A DNA stretch of 64,000 nucleotides from Amylibacter marinus (GCF_030160015.1 NZ_BSNN01000006.1:26658-90657); one strand, 5' to 3'. Positions 1-9,305 are shown, numbered from the stretch's first letter. Program-made: numbers and translations. The notes: generated by a model not told the origin, from the sequence alone.

Positions 1-124
1 CACCCGTGCGGATGCCACGTTCTGGGCCGAAAAATCTAAATCTGCGCTGGAAGTCCTGCCACAATCCGAGATCCGTGATACCTTGATCGCATTGCCCGAT
101 TATGTGGTTAGCCGCGCGGTTTAA
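1..124 (+). CDS. Polyprenyl (octaprenyl) diphosphate synthase, C-terminal end only
   Basis: Only the last 40 codons are inside the window; the gene enters from the left in the frame that starts at base 2 and stops with TAA at 122-124. The visible tail ends in LIALPDYVVSRAV, which resembles the closing helix of IspB-type trans-polyprenyl synthases (usually L..L.DFVVSR). These enzymes build the ubiquinone side chain from IPP. The neighbour ispE also belongs to isoprenoid supply, which fits. The stop overlaps the ispE stop tail to tail by 3 bases. No catalytic DDxxD motif can be seen because it lies upstream, so the family call rests on a short tail and on context. Confidence 0.6.
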   Translation, partial: TRADATFWAEKSKSALEVLPQSEIRDTLIALPDYVVSRAV

Positions 125-954
125 TCCCCCAGAACCCCCGCACGCACCCACCAATTAGGTTGCCGTTTTGATATTTCCATCGCGGCCATTTCCGCCGCAT
201 CGATACTTGGATACAAACCAAAGCAACTGGCCCCAGATCCAGACATCCGCGCCAGTTCTGCCCCGCTCCCATGTAGCGTTGCCAGTACATCGGCAATGCG
301 TGGCACGATATCTGTTGCGGCCTGTTCTAAATCATTGCGTTGCTGTGCAATCCACGCGACTGCCGCGCCTATGGTCATTTCCGCGTTTGGCATCTTGCCA
401 AGTGGTGCATTCTCTTTGCTGCGCAAGCGGGAAAACACTTCTGGTGTTGATACCGCATCTCCTGAGTTTACCAGCACCATTGGCAGGGCAGGCAAACACC
501 AAAGAGGGGAAATCACATCCCCGATCCCCTGCATTCGTAGGGTTTGTGAACGCAGACAGATAGGGACATCAGCCCCTAAATCCAGGGCAAAATCGAAACT
601 ATTTGGCATCCGCCACAGCTCAGCACAGCCCAGCAGGGTGGCGGCGGCATCTGCTGATCCCCCCCCGATCCCTGACGCCACAGGCAGATTTTTAAGCAGA
701 TCAATCTGTGCACCCTGCCCCGTTGACAGCCGCTGTGCGGCGCGCAATATCAGATTATCCTTGCCATCAGACAGCCCCGAACCAAACGGGCCGCTGATCC
801 GTAAGTCAAGCTTTTCAGCGGGAGCAAAGGTTAACTCATCACCAAAATCGGCAAAGGCCACAATACTGTCCAACAGATGATAGCCATCCTCACGCTGACC
901 CACCACATGCAGGCTCAGGTTTATCTTGGCGCGGGCGATCCGCTTATTGTGCAC
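121..954 (-). CDS. ispE: 4-diphosphocytidyl-2-C-methyl-D-erythritol kinase
   Basis: This cytosolic GHMP-family kinase phosphorylates the 2-hydroxyl of CDP-methylerythritol with ATP in the non-mevalonate isoprenoid pathway. The 277-residue product begins MHNKRIARAKINLSL, a typical IspE start with the catalytic Lys region at 8-12. The glycine-rich ATP loop PVASGIGGGSAD lies at about 91-102, the LGADVP segment with the probable catalytic Asp at about 126-131, and the C-terminal GHMP motif RMSGSGASCF near the end. Length is normal for the family. The start overlaps the end of the upstream TPR gene by 11 bases, so the two are probably co-transcribed. The stop is shared tail to tail with the polyprenyl synthase gene. 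Confidence 0.95.
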   Translation of the reverse strand: MHNKRIARAKINLSLHVVGQREDGYHLLDSIVAFADFGDELTFAPAEKLDLRISGPFGSGLSDGKDNLILRAAQRLSTGQGAQIDLLKNLPVASGIGGGSADAAATLLGCAELWRMPNSFDFALDLGADVPICLRSQTLRMQGIGDVISPLWCLPALPMVLVNSGDAVSTPEVFSRLRSKENAPLGKMPNAEMTIGAAVAWIAQQRNDLEQAATDIVPRIADVLATLHGSGAELARMSGSGASCFGLYPSIDAAEMAAMEISKRQPNWWVRAGVLGD

Positions 955-2632
955 CGGTTTGGACTTCTTTTTTGGCTTCGCGGTCTAACACTTCGTCCAG
1001 ACCCAGCTCTAGCTTTAGGAGAATGCGGCTCTCGTCCTTGGCCTCTGGTTCAAACGATAGAGCGCGACGCCATTGGAATTCAGCCCTGCGTTTATGCCCG
1101 ACCTTCCAATAGACATCCCCAAGGTGATCATTGACCACAGGGTCGTCAGGCAACAGCTCTACTGCCATTTCCATGGGCTCTACCGCGGCTTCAAACTTGC
1201 CCAAACGATAGCGCACCCAGCCCAGAGAATCGGTGATTACGCCGCTGTTTGGACGGGCTTTTAACGCATCTTCGATCAATTGTTGTGCGCGCTCTAAATC
1301 CAGCCCCTTTTCAACCAATGAATACCCTAGATAATTGAGAACATCTGGTTGATTGGGCTCCAGCTCTAGCGCGCGGTTAAAGTTCATTTCGGCGCGGGGC
1401 CAATTATCCAACCGCTCGTTACAAACACCCAAGGCGTAGAACAAAAACCAGTGATTGCGGGCGGGTTCTTTAATCATCTTAACCGCTTGGTCATAGGCGG
1501 CCCGAGATGCGCTATACTTGCCCGCGACGCGCAGGATATCCCCCAGCGTCATGTGCACGCGGGGATTATCGCCGTGGCTGCGCGTAAGGCTGCGTAAAAC
1601 TTCGACCGCCGCATCGCCTTTACCCAATTGAACCAATGTATCGGCGCGGCCAAATTCTGCATCCAAATAATGTGCGCTGTCGATAGGCACCGTGGCGTAG
1701 GTCTCGATCGCCAGCTCGTTTTGCTCTAGCGCGCGCAGAATATCCGCAACCAACAATGTTGTTTCGCCATTGTCTGGGCGCAGAGCCTGTGCAATGCGCA
1801 CATACAACAGGTTGGATTGTTGATTATCTGGCCCTGCCAGTACCCCCGCTAGCATCCGAAACACCTCGGCCGCACCTTGGCGGGCGGTGGTGATATAATT
1901 GTAGTGCGAGCTGTCATTAGCGATTGCGGCGCGCAAAGCTTCGATTTCTATGTCTTGGCCCCCGCGTAACACAGAATCCAACAGCTCTAGCGCTTCGTCC
2001 TTGCGCCCAAGCTCCGCCATAATCTGCGTATGTGCCAATAGGCTACCACGTGACAGACGCAAACTTCCCCGCTCATCGCCCGTTAGCAAGCGATCCGCCT
2101 CTTCGAAATCCCCAACCGCGGCCAACGCCAAAGATTTATGATATTGGCCAAACAAGCGCAGGGTCTCTGGGGTATCCATCGCATCAAAGGCCGCAATCGC
2201 CGCGCCCATTTTCCCGCGCCCCAGCTCTATCCAACCAGCGATCAAGTCGCTGAGAATCGGGGTTAACCCTTCTTTGGCATCCGCTAAAACAACCGCCGCC
2301 CGCTCAAAATCTTCCATACGCAGGGCATCAGCCAGCAAGATCAACGACCTTAGCTGGTTCACATGATTTGGATCATCAAGGCGACGAGCAAGTTCAGATG
2401 CAGCATCTAACTCGCCCATCCCCAAGGCCGCCAACATGGCATTTTGCACCAAGGAACTATTGTCGGGGTCCTTCTGCAAGGCCAGTGTAAAGTAATGGCG
2501 CGCCGCTTTGTAATCGCTGCGATAGCTGGCGGATGAGCCAGATAGATATGCCCCGGCCAAGCCCTGTGCTTGCATTTGCGCAGGAGCAATCATTGCCAAA
2601 GTCAGTATTGTTGATTTCAAAAATTTATTCAT
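944..2632 (-). CDS. Secreted tetratricopeptide-repeat protein
   Basis: The protein has 562 residues when started at the ATG at 2632. This start is chosen because the peptide from there opens with a clean signal sequence (MNKFLKSTILTLAMIAPAQMQ, ending AQA/QG-like) and GGGGTG lies just upstream; the longer frame back to 2776 reads as non-coding. The rest is built of TPR helices, with clear repeats such as ALQKDPDNSSL near the start and ALELEPNQPDVLNYLGYSL and ALKARPNSGVITDSLGW in the last third. It is probably a periplasmic or membrane-attached scaffold. The downstream neighbour is ispE with an 11-base overlap. The exact partner or function cannot be read from sequence. Confidence 0.85.
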   Translation of the reverse strand: MNKFLKSTILTLAMIAPAQMQAQGLAGAYLSGSSASYRSDYKAARHYFTLALQKDPDNSSLVQNAMLAALGMGELDAASELARRLDDPNHVNQLRSLILLADALRMEDFERAAVVLADAKEGLTPILSDLIAGWIELGRGKMGAAIAAFDAMDTPETLRLFGQYHKSLALAAVGDFEEADRLLTGDERGSLRLSRGSLLAHTQIMAELGRKDEALELLDSVLRGGQDIEIEALRAAIANDSSHYNYITTARQGAAEVFRMLAGVLAGPDNQQSNLLYVRIAQALRPDNGETTLLVADILRALEQNELAIETYATVPIDSAHYLDAEFGRADTLVQLGKGDAAVEVLRSLTRSHGDNPRVHMTLGDILRVAGKYSASRAAYDQAVKMIKEPARNHWFLFYALGVCNERLDNWPRAEMNFNRALELEPNQPDVLNYLGYSLVEKGLDLERAQQLIEDALKARPNSGVITDSLGWVRYRLGKFEAAVEPMEMAVELLPDDPVVNDHLGDVYWKVGHKRRAEFQWRRALSFEPEAKDESRILLKLELGLDEVLDREAKKEVQTGAQ

Positions 2633-2727
2633 AGGCACCCCGCGATTTACAGGAAACGTAGCGCCCCGCGTTGCCTGAGACAACGCGAGAATCGTAAATA
2701 TACCAACAATGTTATCGCCCGTGTGGT

Positions 2728-4383
2728 CTACATATTTGGGTAATTGGGGCCTTCGCCGCCCTGTGGTGTTGCCCAAGTAATATTGCCAGATGGGTCTTTG
2801 ATGTCACAGGTTTTGCAATGCACACAGTTCTGCGCGTTGATTTGAAACCGTGGATCCGACCCATCGTCATTGCGGATAACCTCATAAACCCCTGCTGGGC
2901 AATACCGCTGTGCAGGTTCTGCGAATTCTGGCAAATTAACAGAAATCGGCAGCTCCGGATCTGCCAATTGCAGATGGCAAGGCTGTTCCTCAGCATGATT
3001 CGTTGCCGAAAAGCTGACGTTGGTCAGGCGATCAAAGCTAAGCTTGCCATCGGGTTTAGGATATTCGATCGGTGCATAATCCGCCGCCTTGCCGGTGCTT
3101 TCAGCATCGGTTTTCCCGTGACTTACGGTTCCAAAGAAGCTGAATTTCAGCAGCGTCTGACACCACATATCAAAGCCCCCCAAAATCATCCCCAGCTTGG
3201 GTCCAAATTTGCTGTTCAGGGGCGCTACATTGCGCACGGTTTTCAAATCTTGGCCCACCGGCCCGCTGCGCAACTCCGCATCATAAGCGGATAATGTATC
3301 ACTGGCGCGCCCATCAGCAAGAGCCGCTACCGCAGCCTCTGCAGCGGCAATACCCGACAACATTGCATTATGATTGCCCTTAATACGCGGCAGGTTCACC
3401 AACCCCGCAGAACAACCCAGTAATGCGCCTCCTGGGAATGCGGCCTGAGGGATGGATTGCAACCCGCCCTTAGTCACCGCACGCGCACCATATGCCACGC
3501 GTTTACCGCCTTCTAGTACCTTGGCAATTTTTGGATGATGCTTCCAGCGTTGGAATTCCATATAGGGGAAAAGATGTGGGTTCTTATAATTCAGATCAAC
3601 GATATATCCGACATAAACCTGATTGTTATCAATGTGGTACAAGAAAGACCCGCCACCTGCTTGATCCCCCAATGGCCATCCCATTGTATGGGTAACCTCG
3701 CCTTCATTGTGGTTTTCAGGCTTTATTTCCCAAATCTCTTTCATCCCTAAACCGAATTTGGGAACGTCGCACTCTGCATCTAAATTATACTTCGCAATCA
3801 CTTGCTTGGACAGGGACCCCCGCACACCTTCGGATAGGAAGATATATTTTCCATGCAACTCCATACCGGGTTCGTAGCTGCTGCTGGGGGTGCCGTCTGG
3901 GTTTTTGCCAAACTCCCCTGCAATCACACCCTTGACCGCGCCACTGTCATCAAAAACCAGTTCGGAACAGGCCATGCCTGGGAAAATTTCTACGCCCATG
4001 CCCTCGGCTTGTTCGGCCAACCAACGGCATACATTACCCATGGATACGATATAGTTTCCGTGATTGTTCATCAGCGGCGGCATGGCAAAATTGGGCAATT
4101 TCGTCGCGCCAGTTTCACTGAGCTTAAGGAAATTATCCTCTTTCACCGCCACAGAAATCGGCGCGCCTTTTTCCTTCCAATCAGGGATCAGCTTGTTCAG
4201 CCCTACCGGATCCAACACCGCGCCAGACAGGATATGTGCACCAACCTCGGATCCTTTTTCCAGAACAACAACATCCAAATCGGCATTCATTTGCTTTAAA
4301 CGGATCGCCGCAGACAGCCCCGCTGGCCCCGCCCCAACGATCACTACATCATAGGGCATTGATTCTCGTTCGATCTGGCTCAT
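2728..4383 (-). CDS. Electron transfer flavoprotein-ubiquinone oxidoreductase (ETF-QO)
   Basis: This inner-membrane enzyme passes electrons from reduced ETF (fatty acid, amino acid and choline catabolism) to ubiquinone. The 551-residue protein has the FAD-binding GxGxxG segment VVIVGAGPAGLSAA at about 13-26, the ETF-QO hallmark GAHILSGAVLDPVGL near 48-62, and a C-terminal 4Fe-4S module whose ligands are C495, C520, C523 and C526 (NCVHCKTC, then DIKDPSGNITW). Length and motifs match the alphaproteobacterial and mitochondrial family. It is divergent from greA across 186 bp. The good match through to the last residue shows an intact gene. Gene symbols for this enzyme vary (etfD, etf-QO), so none is given. 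Confidence 0.97.
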   Translation of the reverse strand: MSQIERESMPYDVVIVGAGPAGLSAAIRLKQMNADLDVVVLEKGSEVGAHILSGAVLDPVGLNKLIPDWKEKGAPISVAVKEDNFLKLSETGATKLPNFAMPPLMNNHGNYIVSMGNVCRWLAEQAEGMGVEIFPGMACSELVFDDSGAVKGVIAGEFGKNPDGTPSSSYEPGMELHGKYIFLSEGVRGSLSKQVIAKYNLDAECDVPKFGLGMKEIWEIKPENHNEGEVTHTMGWPLGDQAGGGSFLYHIDNNQVYVGYIVDLNYKNPHLFPYMEFQRWKHHPKIAKVLEGGKRVAYGARAVTKGGLQSIPQAAFPGGALLGCSAGLVNLPRIKGNHNAMLSGIAAAEAAVAALADGRASDTLSAYDAELRSGPVGQDLKTVRNVAPLNSKFGPKLGMILGGFDMWCQTLLKFSFFGTVSHGKTDAESTGKAADYAPIEYPKPDGKLSFDRLTNVSFSATNHAEEQPCHLQLADPELPISVNLPEFAEPAQRYCPAGVYEVIRNDDGSDPRFQINAQNCVHCKTCDIKDPSGNITWATPQGGEGPNYPNM

Positions 4384-4506
4384 GGTAACCTCCTAGCTCG
4401 TCAATCTTACAATTTACGCACAATAATCAGATATCTAAAACCGAAACAATGATAACTCCACGTTTTTTGTCGTTATTCGAATATATTCCTCAACTTATTT
4501 GATGCC

Positions 4507-4535
4507 TTGCCAGTTACAATTCGTGAATTTATGTT
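4507..4535 (+). promoter_or_regulatory. Candidate sigma70-type promoter of greA
   Basis: TTGCCA at 4507-4512 and TATGTT at 4530-4535 are separated by 17 bases, a good match to a housekeeping promoter in spacing and sequence. Transcription would begin near 4542 and give a leader of about 28 nt before the greA ATG at 4570. Not tested against other sites; alphaproteobacterial promoters are often weaker than the consensus. Confidence 0.5.
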
Positions 4536-4569
4536 AGCCCCTTAAAAAGAGTAGCAAAGAGTTTCCCCT

Positions 4570-5040
4570 ATGGAAAAAATTCCAATGACTCCTGCAGGCT
4601 TTAAGGCCGCAGATGATGAACTAAAACAATTGAAATCCGTTGATCGGCCCGCGGTAATCCGCGCCATCGCCGAAGCCCGCGAACACGGAGATCTATCAGA
4701 AAACGCTGAATACCACGCCGCGCGCGAGCAACAAAGCCACATCGAGGGCCGAATCAAAGTACTGGATGCCCTAATTGGCAAGGCACAGGTCATTGATGTA
4801 ACAAAAATGTCCGGCTCGGTTAAATTTGGCGCTACCGTCACATTGGTTGACGAGGAAACCGATGCCGAGAAAACATATCAGATCGTTGGTGAGCAAGAGG
4901 CCGATATTGAACGGAACCTATTGAATATCAATTCCCCTATTGCACGCGCCTTGATCGGCAAAGAAGAAGGCGACAGCGTAGAGGTTCGCACCCCCGGTGG
5001 CGTTAAGGATTACGAAATTCTGACCGTTCAATACATCTAG
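4570..5040 (+). CDS. greA: Transcription elongation factor GreA
   Basis: GreA binds in the RNA polymerase secondary channel and stimulates cleavage of backtracked RNA, rescuing stalled complexes. The 156-residue product is of normal length. The N-terminal coiled coil covers about residues 1-75 and carries the tip signature [12 protein letters not shown] (about 37-48) with the acidic residues that hold the catalytic magnesium. The C-terminal FKBP-like domain contains the family signature of the type [14 protein letters not shown], followed by VEVRTPGG. The ATG at 4570 follows a short leader with AAAGAG. The next gene starts 10 bp after the stop, so the two may be co-transcribed. Confidence 0.97.
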   Translation: MEKIPMTPAGFKAADDELKQLKSVDRPAVIRAIAEAREHGDLSENAEYHAAREQQSHIEGRIKVLDALIGKAQVIDVTKMSGSVKFGATVTLVDEETDAEKTYQIVGEQEADIERNLLNINSPIARALIGKEEGDSVEVRTPGGVKDYEILTVQYI

Positions 5041-5050
5041 CGCCCTACGC

Positions 5051-6052
5051 ATGTCCGAAAAACAGCCCATAGTCATTCCAGCCGCCATCACTATCGGTGT
5101 CGTTGTCAGCATGATTTGGGCTGTATTGGTGGTGTTGTTTTTCTTGATCAGCGGCCAAGCCATCGCAGATGCGTTTAACACCCCGCTGGTGGGGTTATTG
5201 ACGCTGTTAACCATTATCCTGCCACTGGTTTTGATTTGGACAGTGGCTGTCACCGCTGGTACGGCACAGAAACTAAAATCCGAGGCCAAAATTTTGCGCC
5301 GCGAACTAGGTCAAATTTCACAAAATCTGCGCAATATTCCCCAACAGTCGCACACACCAGAACCAACGGTTGAAACAGCGCAGATCATGTCTCAGCTAAA
5401 ACTGATCGCTGAAATGACCGTGCAAAATGACAAGCGCCTTCAGGCGCTGGCCAAGGGGAATACCGCCCCCCCAGAGGTACTTGATCTAACCCAAACGGTC
5501 TTTGGCGATTTTCAAACCAGCGAAGACGAGGTGCAGATCGCCCTACCTTTTAGCGCAACCGCCGCCCAAAAAGAGCTCCCCCCCATGCCGGTGGCCGATT
5601 TGATCAAGGCAATTAATTTTCCAAATGGCTCTGCAGACAAGGATGGGTTTCGTGCCCTGCGCCGCGCAATGGAGGATCGCAAATTGCGCGAAATGCTGGA
5701 TCATGCCCAGCGCGTGATGTCGATGCTGACCTCTGATGGGATATTTATGGATGATCTGTCACCCGATCGCCCCGTCGCATCTGCATGGCGCGATTTTGCA
5801 AAAGGCGCGCGGGGCAAATCCGTAACGACCGTTGGCGGGGCCCGTGACAAGGCCGTTTTGGCCATTACCCGAGCCAGAATGAAAACCGATCCAGATTTCC
5901 GTGAACATGCGCATTATTTTCTACAGATGTTTGATCGCATGTTGTTTGATTATGAACCACAGCTGAAAAATCACGAGATCACCGACCTTGCCGATACACG
6001 TTCGGCGCGGGTGTTTATGATCTTGGCCCGTATTGGTGGCGCCTTCGACTAG
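5051..6052 (+). CDS. Conserved membrane protein of unknown function
   Basis: I do not recognise this 333-residue protein. Two hydrophobic segments near the N-terminus (about residues 9-35 and 43-70, the second ending WTVAVTAGTA) suggest a membrane anchor with both termini on one side. A stretch rich in K, E, Q and R follows at about 73-95 and could form a coiled coil. Then comes a Pro/Gln-rich linker and a soluble alpha-helical C-terminal half (about 175-333) with many R, D and M residues, for example DGFRALRRAMEDRKLREMLDHAQRVM. The gene follows greA by 10 bp and overlaps the moeA stop tail to tail by 4 bases (CTAG). Confidence 0.75.
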   Translation: MSEKQPIVIPAAITIGVVVSMIWAVLVVLFFLISGQAIADAFNTPLVGLLTLLTIILPLVLIWTVAVTAGTAQKLKSEAKILRRELGQISQNLRNIPQQSHTPEPTVETAQIMSQLKLIAEMTVQNDKRLQALAKGNTAPPEVLDLTQTVFGDFQTSEDEVQIALPFSATAAQKELPPMPVADLIKAINFPNGSADKDGFRALRRAMEDRKLREMLDHAQRVMSMLTSDGIFMDDLSPDRPVASAWRDFAKGARGKSVTTVGGARDKAVLAITRARMKTDPDFREHAHYFLQMFDRMLFDYEPQLKNHEITDLADTRSARVFMILARIGGAFD

Positions 6053-7308
6053 GTGGACAGACTGCCAAAGGGGATGAATTTTACCAGATCGCCCCGCTGA
6101 ATATTCTCTGCCCCATGCCCCAGCTCTATCAGCCCATCAGCCCAGCTTAGCCCTGAAATCCGCCCAGAGCCTTCGGATGCAAAAACCTCGACATCACCTG
6201 CATCATTCAGCCGCGCGCGCAGGTATTCTCGCCGCCCATCTTTTTTGTTTTTACTAAATGCCGCCGGCGCGAAATAAGATTGCGGCTGACGCCAGCCCTG
6301 CCCTGATAGGGCACAAAACGCAGGCCAAGCAAACAGCGCCGCACAGACCATCGCCGCAACCGGATTCCCCGGCAGGCCAAACACAGGAACACCCCGCCAC
6401 AGCGCTAGCGCCAGCGGACGTCCAGGCTTGATCGCAATACGCCAATTTTGCAGATTACCCTCATCACCCAATAATTTTGATATGTGATCCTCGTCGCCCG
6501 CAGAGGCCCCGCCAGAGGTTAGGATCACGTCCACCTGTTGCGCGGCATGATTCAATGCTTGGCGAATAACGCCCCTATCATCCGCTTGGATACCCAGATC
6601 AACGGCGTCGTAGCCCCACTGGCGCAGAGCACCTAGCAACATCGGACGATTGGCATCAAAAATCTGGCCCTTTTGCTTCGGTGTCGCGCTGTCCACCAGC
6701 TCGTCCCCCGTGCTCAGCACCCCAACACGTAGGCGTTGAAAAACACGCACCCTGGCCACGCCCACACTCGACAAAACCCCAATATCAACTGCCGACAGCT
6801 TACGACCTTTGGGCAGAACAACCGCGCCCTTGGTGATATCTTCGCCCTTGGGGCGAGTATTCGCCCCCCTCTTTAGGCCCGCGCGAAAATAGATGTGATC
6901 CCCGTCAAGGTTCACATCTTCCTGTAAAATCACAGTATCAACCCCCTGCGGAATCGCCCCCCCCGTAAGAATACGAACCCCGTGACCCATAGGCACTGTG
7001 CCGCTATACACCTGCCCCGCGGCCGAGCGCCCCGCCACCAGCGGCAACGCAATTTCTTCCCCTGTAGGGAGGTTGGCGTGATTAAACCCGTAACCATCAA
7101 CCGCCGCATTCATAAAGGGGGGATGATCCGCAGGCGCGATCACATCCGCCGCCAGAACATCACCAACCGCCCCGTGTAGCGGTACATCATGTTGCGCCAC
7201 TACCGGCCGCAACACTGCGCGCAACTGCGCCAAGGCCTGATCCACAGGTGTCCAATCAACGCCGCGTGGCATGGCAAAACAATCATCGCGCAATGGGGGT
7301 GGTTTCAT
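6049..7308 (-). CDS. moeA: Molybdopterin molybdotransferase MoeA
   Basis: MoeA inserts molybdate into adenylylated molybdopterin in the final step of molybdenum cofactor synthesis. The 419-residue protein has the usual order: an N-terminal domain with VDGYGF (near 67-72) and RILTGGAIPQGVDTVILQED (about 111-130), a central MoCF/MogA-like domain with STGDEL and TSGGASAGDEDH, and GLPGNPVAAMV near 312, then a C-terminal beta domain. The start ATG overlaps the mobB stop as ATGA, so the run fdhD-mobA-mobB-moeA is translationally coupled. The stop shares CTAG with the upstream membrane protein gene on the other strand. Function in the cytosol is secure by motif. Confidence 0.96.
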   Translation of the reverse strand: MKPPPLRDDCFAMPRGVDWTPVDQALAQLRAVLRPVVAQHDVPLHGAVGDVLAADVIAPADHPPFMNAAVDGYGFNHANLPTGEEIALPLVAGRSAAGQVYSGTVPMGHGVRILTGGAIPQGVDTVILQEDVNLDGDHIYFRAGLKRGANTRPKGEDITKGAVVLPKGRKLSAVDIGVLSSVGVARVRVFQRLRVGVLSTGDELVDSATPKQKGQIFDANRPMLLGALRQWGYDAVDLGIQADDRGVIRQALNHAAQQVDVILTSGGASAGDEDHISKLLGDEGNLQNWRIAIKPGRPLALALWRGVPVFGLPGNPVAAMVCAALFAWPAFCALSGQGWRQPQSYFAPAAFSKNKKDGRREYLRARLNDAGDVEVFASEGSGRISGLSWADGLIELGHGAENIQRGDLVKFIPFGSLST

Positions 7309-7808
7309 TTTGATAGCCCTTGGTGGTCTAGGATAAACGCGGCAATCTGTGCGGTGTTATCCAGATCAAACTGTGTAATGTCGATATCTAGCGCCACATC
7401 GCTGGCCACAGCGCAAATCGTGGGATCATCGCCTGCGCGCAAGGCATCCGTGACCACTCCCCGATAGCATTCCAGCTTCGCATGGCTCTCGCGTTTGTAC
7501 CCTTCGACCAAAATCAAATCCACCGGCGCCATCTGCGCCAAGAGCATATCAAAGCTCGGCTCAGGTGCGCCACGCAATTCCTGCATCAATGCCCAGCGGT
7601 TCTTAGAAGCCAGCATCACCTCGGATGCACCGGCGGCGCGGTGACGATAGCTGTCGCGCCCTGGGTGATCCACATCAAATGAATGATGGGCATGTTTGAT
7701 CGTAGACACCGTATACCCCAGCCCAGTTATATGCGCGACCAAACGTTCCATCAGTCCTGTCTTGCCGGAATTTTTCCAGCCGGTGATGCCAAAGATTTTC
7801 TGTTTCAT
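7305..7808 (-). CDS. mobB: Molybdopterin-guanine dinucleotide biosynthesis adaptor MobB
   Basis: MobB is a P-loop GTP-binding protein that assists MobA in making the guanine dinucleotide form of the cofactor. The Walker A segment ITGWKNSGKTGLMERL lies near the N-terminus, and TIKHAHHSFDVDHPGRDSYR is the typical MobB metal and switch region; VDLILVEGYKRE follows later. I choose the ATG at 7808 (167 residues) because it overlaps the mobA stop as ATGA; an ATG six bases upstream (7814) is also possible. It overlaps moeA by 4 bases in the same way. Confidence 0.94.
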   Translation of the reverse strand: MKQKIFGITGWKNSGKTGLMERLVAHITGLGYTVSTIKHAHHSFDVDHPGRDSYRHRAAGASEVMLASKNRWALMQELRGAPEPSFDMLLAQMAPVDLILVEGYKRESHAKLECYRGVVTDALRAGDDPTICAVASDVALDIDITQFDLDNTAQIAAFILDHQGLSK

Positions 7809-8416
7809 TCCCATTCACCTGAATAAAGCGAGGCCAAGCGATGCACCTCTAGCAGATCCTCAGGGCGGTTTGCATTGAAAAACACATCTAAATCCTCGGT
7901 ATCCCATTCAACCGTTTGCCATTCATACTGGGTGACAAATGCCAAAACCTTGCGCGTTGTGCCATTTAGAGCGCGGCGTAGATCATGGCGCAGATCCACA
8001 TCCCAAGCCCCAAAGGTAGGTTGCAGATTACGCCCCTTTTCGCCAGTGCTGGATTTGGCCAAGACAATAGGCCCAGCCTCTGCGCACAGGGATGCCGCCA
8101 AGTCTGTTGGATAAAACGGCGCATCCACAGATACAGTCACAATCCGCGAGAAGCCCTTGGCGGCGGCATGATCTAACCCCGCCAACACCCCGGCCAGGGG
8201 CCCTGCAAAATCCGCGATACTGTCGCGAATCCACGCATGGCCCGTAGTGTAATCAATCGTGCTGTTTACGGCGACACACGGTATTTGTCTTGCCAATCGA
8301 TCCGCCGCATGATCCACCAATCGCGCGCCCCAAGGATAGCGCATCTGAGCCTTATCCGCATCGCCCATGCGCCGCGATTGCCCCCCCGCCAGTACTACCC
8401 CCAACGGATCAGTCAT
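7805..8416 (-). CDS. mobA: Molybdenum cofactor guanylyltransferase MobA
   Basis: MobA transfers GMP from GTP to molybdopterin, giving the MGD cofactor used by formate dehydrogenases and other DMSO-reductase family enzymes. The nucleotide-binding start VVLAGGQSRRMGDADKA is diagnostic, and the later segment TVSVDAPFYPTDLA carries the metal-binding Asp. The start at 8416 (MTDPLGVVLAGG, 203 residues) is preferred; an ATG three codons upstream at 8425 is possible. The coding region overlaps the end of fdhD by 8 bases from either direction of reading on the same strand, so fdhD, mobA, mobB and moeA form one operon for molybdoenzyme assembly. Confidence 0.94.
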   Translation of the reverse strand: MTDPLGVVLAGGQSRRMGDADKAQMRYPWGARLVDHAADRLARQIPCVAVNSTIDYTTGHAWIRDSIADFAGPLAGVLAGLDHAAAKGFSRIVTVSVDAPFYPTDLAASLCAEAGPIVLAKSSTGEKGRNLQPTFGAWDVDLRHDLRRALNGTTRKVLAFVTQYEWQTVEWDTEDLDVFFNANRPEDLLEVHRLASLYSGEWE

Positions 8417-9227
8417 GCGCCCCATCCCAAATCAATCGCTCTTGGCCAGACAGGCACATAAACCGCTGGCCGCGAAACCGCCCGATCAACGTCAGGCCCA
8501 CTTGATTGGCAATCTCAACCCCCCATGCAGTAAACCCAGAACGCGACGCCAAAACGGGTATCCCCATCAGCGCGCATTTAATCACCATCTCGGATGTTAA
8601 TCGCCCCGTTGTATACAGGATTTTGTCCGCTGAATTTGCCTGTGTTTGATGCATCCAACCTGCAATTTTATCCACCGCATTGTGCCGGCCCACATCCTCC
8701 ATATAGACCAACGGGCTGTCCTCTTGGCACAGAACGGTCCCGTGAATTGCCCCCGCATTTAAATACAGGCTGTCGGTGGTATTGATGGTTTTTGACAGCG
8801 CATATAGCCAGCTGACGCGCAACGGCGTGGTGGGCAGGCGCAATCCCTCTAGCCCTTCCATCATATCCCCGAAAACAGTACCCACCGCACAGCCAGAGGT
8901 TCTGGTCTTTTTGCGCAGCTTTTCTTCATATTTTGTAGTGCCATCGGTGCGTACCACCACGGTTTCCAGCTCTTGGTCGTAATCCACCGCATGCACCGTC
9001 TCCTTCGCCGCCAACATGCCCTGGTTTTTCAAGAAGCCAATCGCCAGATATTCAGGATAATCCCCGATGGTCATGGCGGTAACGATCTCTTGCCCATTTA
9101 GGAAAATGGTCAGGGGCCGCTCTTCGACCACATTAACCTGTTGAGTATCCCCATTTTGGTCGACGCCAGACAGGCGGCGGGTCAGGCCGGCGGCGGTGGG
9201 GTCGGGCTGAAGTATGTATTGTACCAT
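8409..9227 (-). CDS. fdhD: Formate dehydrogenase accessory sulfurtransferase FdhD, atypical active site
   Basis: FdhD carries sulfur from a cysteine desulfurase to the bis-MGD cofactor before it enters formate dehydrogenase. The 272-residue protein keeps the family skeleton: EERPLTIFLNGQEIVTAMTIGDYPEYLAIGFL in the first third, then YMEDVGRHNAVDKIAGW and TTGRLTSEMVIKCALMGIPVL in the last third. The catalytic loop, however, reads SGCAVGT: C113 is present but the second cysteine of the usual CxxC is G116. The start at 9227 is chosen because homology begins there and GGAA stands about 8 bases upstream; a longer frame to 9332 runs into the azlC leader and looks non-coding. It heads the mob/moe operon and is divergent from azlC. 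Confidence 0.93.
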   Translation of the reverse strand: MVQYILQPDPTAAGLTRRLSGVDQNGDTQQVNVVEERPLTIFLNGQEIVTAMTIGDYPEYLAIGFLKNQGMLAAKETVHAVDYDQELETVVVRTDGTTKYEEKLRKKTRTSGCAVGTVFGDMMEGLEGLRLPTTPLRVSWLYALSKTINTTDSLYLNAGAIHGTVLCQEDSPLVYMEDVGRHNAVDKIAGWMHQTQANSADKILYTTGRLTSEMVIKCALMGIPVLASRSGFTAWGVEIANQVGLTLIGRFRGQRFMCLSGQERLIWDGAHD

Positions 9228-9305
9228 TACAAAAATTCCATTGTCGCATTGCCAGTATTGGCCTAGCGTTGCCGCTCTATATACCTGAAAATTTGGAACC
9301 TTGAA

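Noticed and set aside
296..880. Plus-strand frame of 194 codons opposite ispE
   Set aside because: It is the antisense shadow of ispE; no similarity, and ispE is certain.
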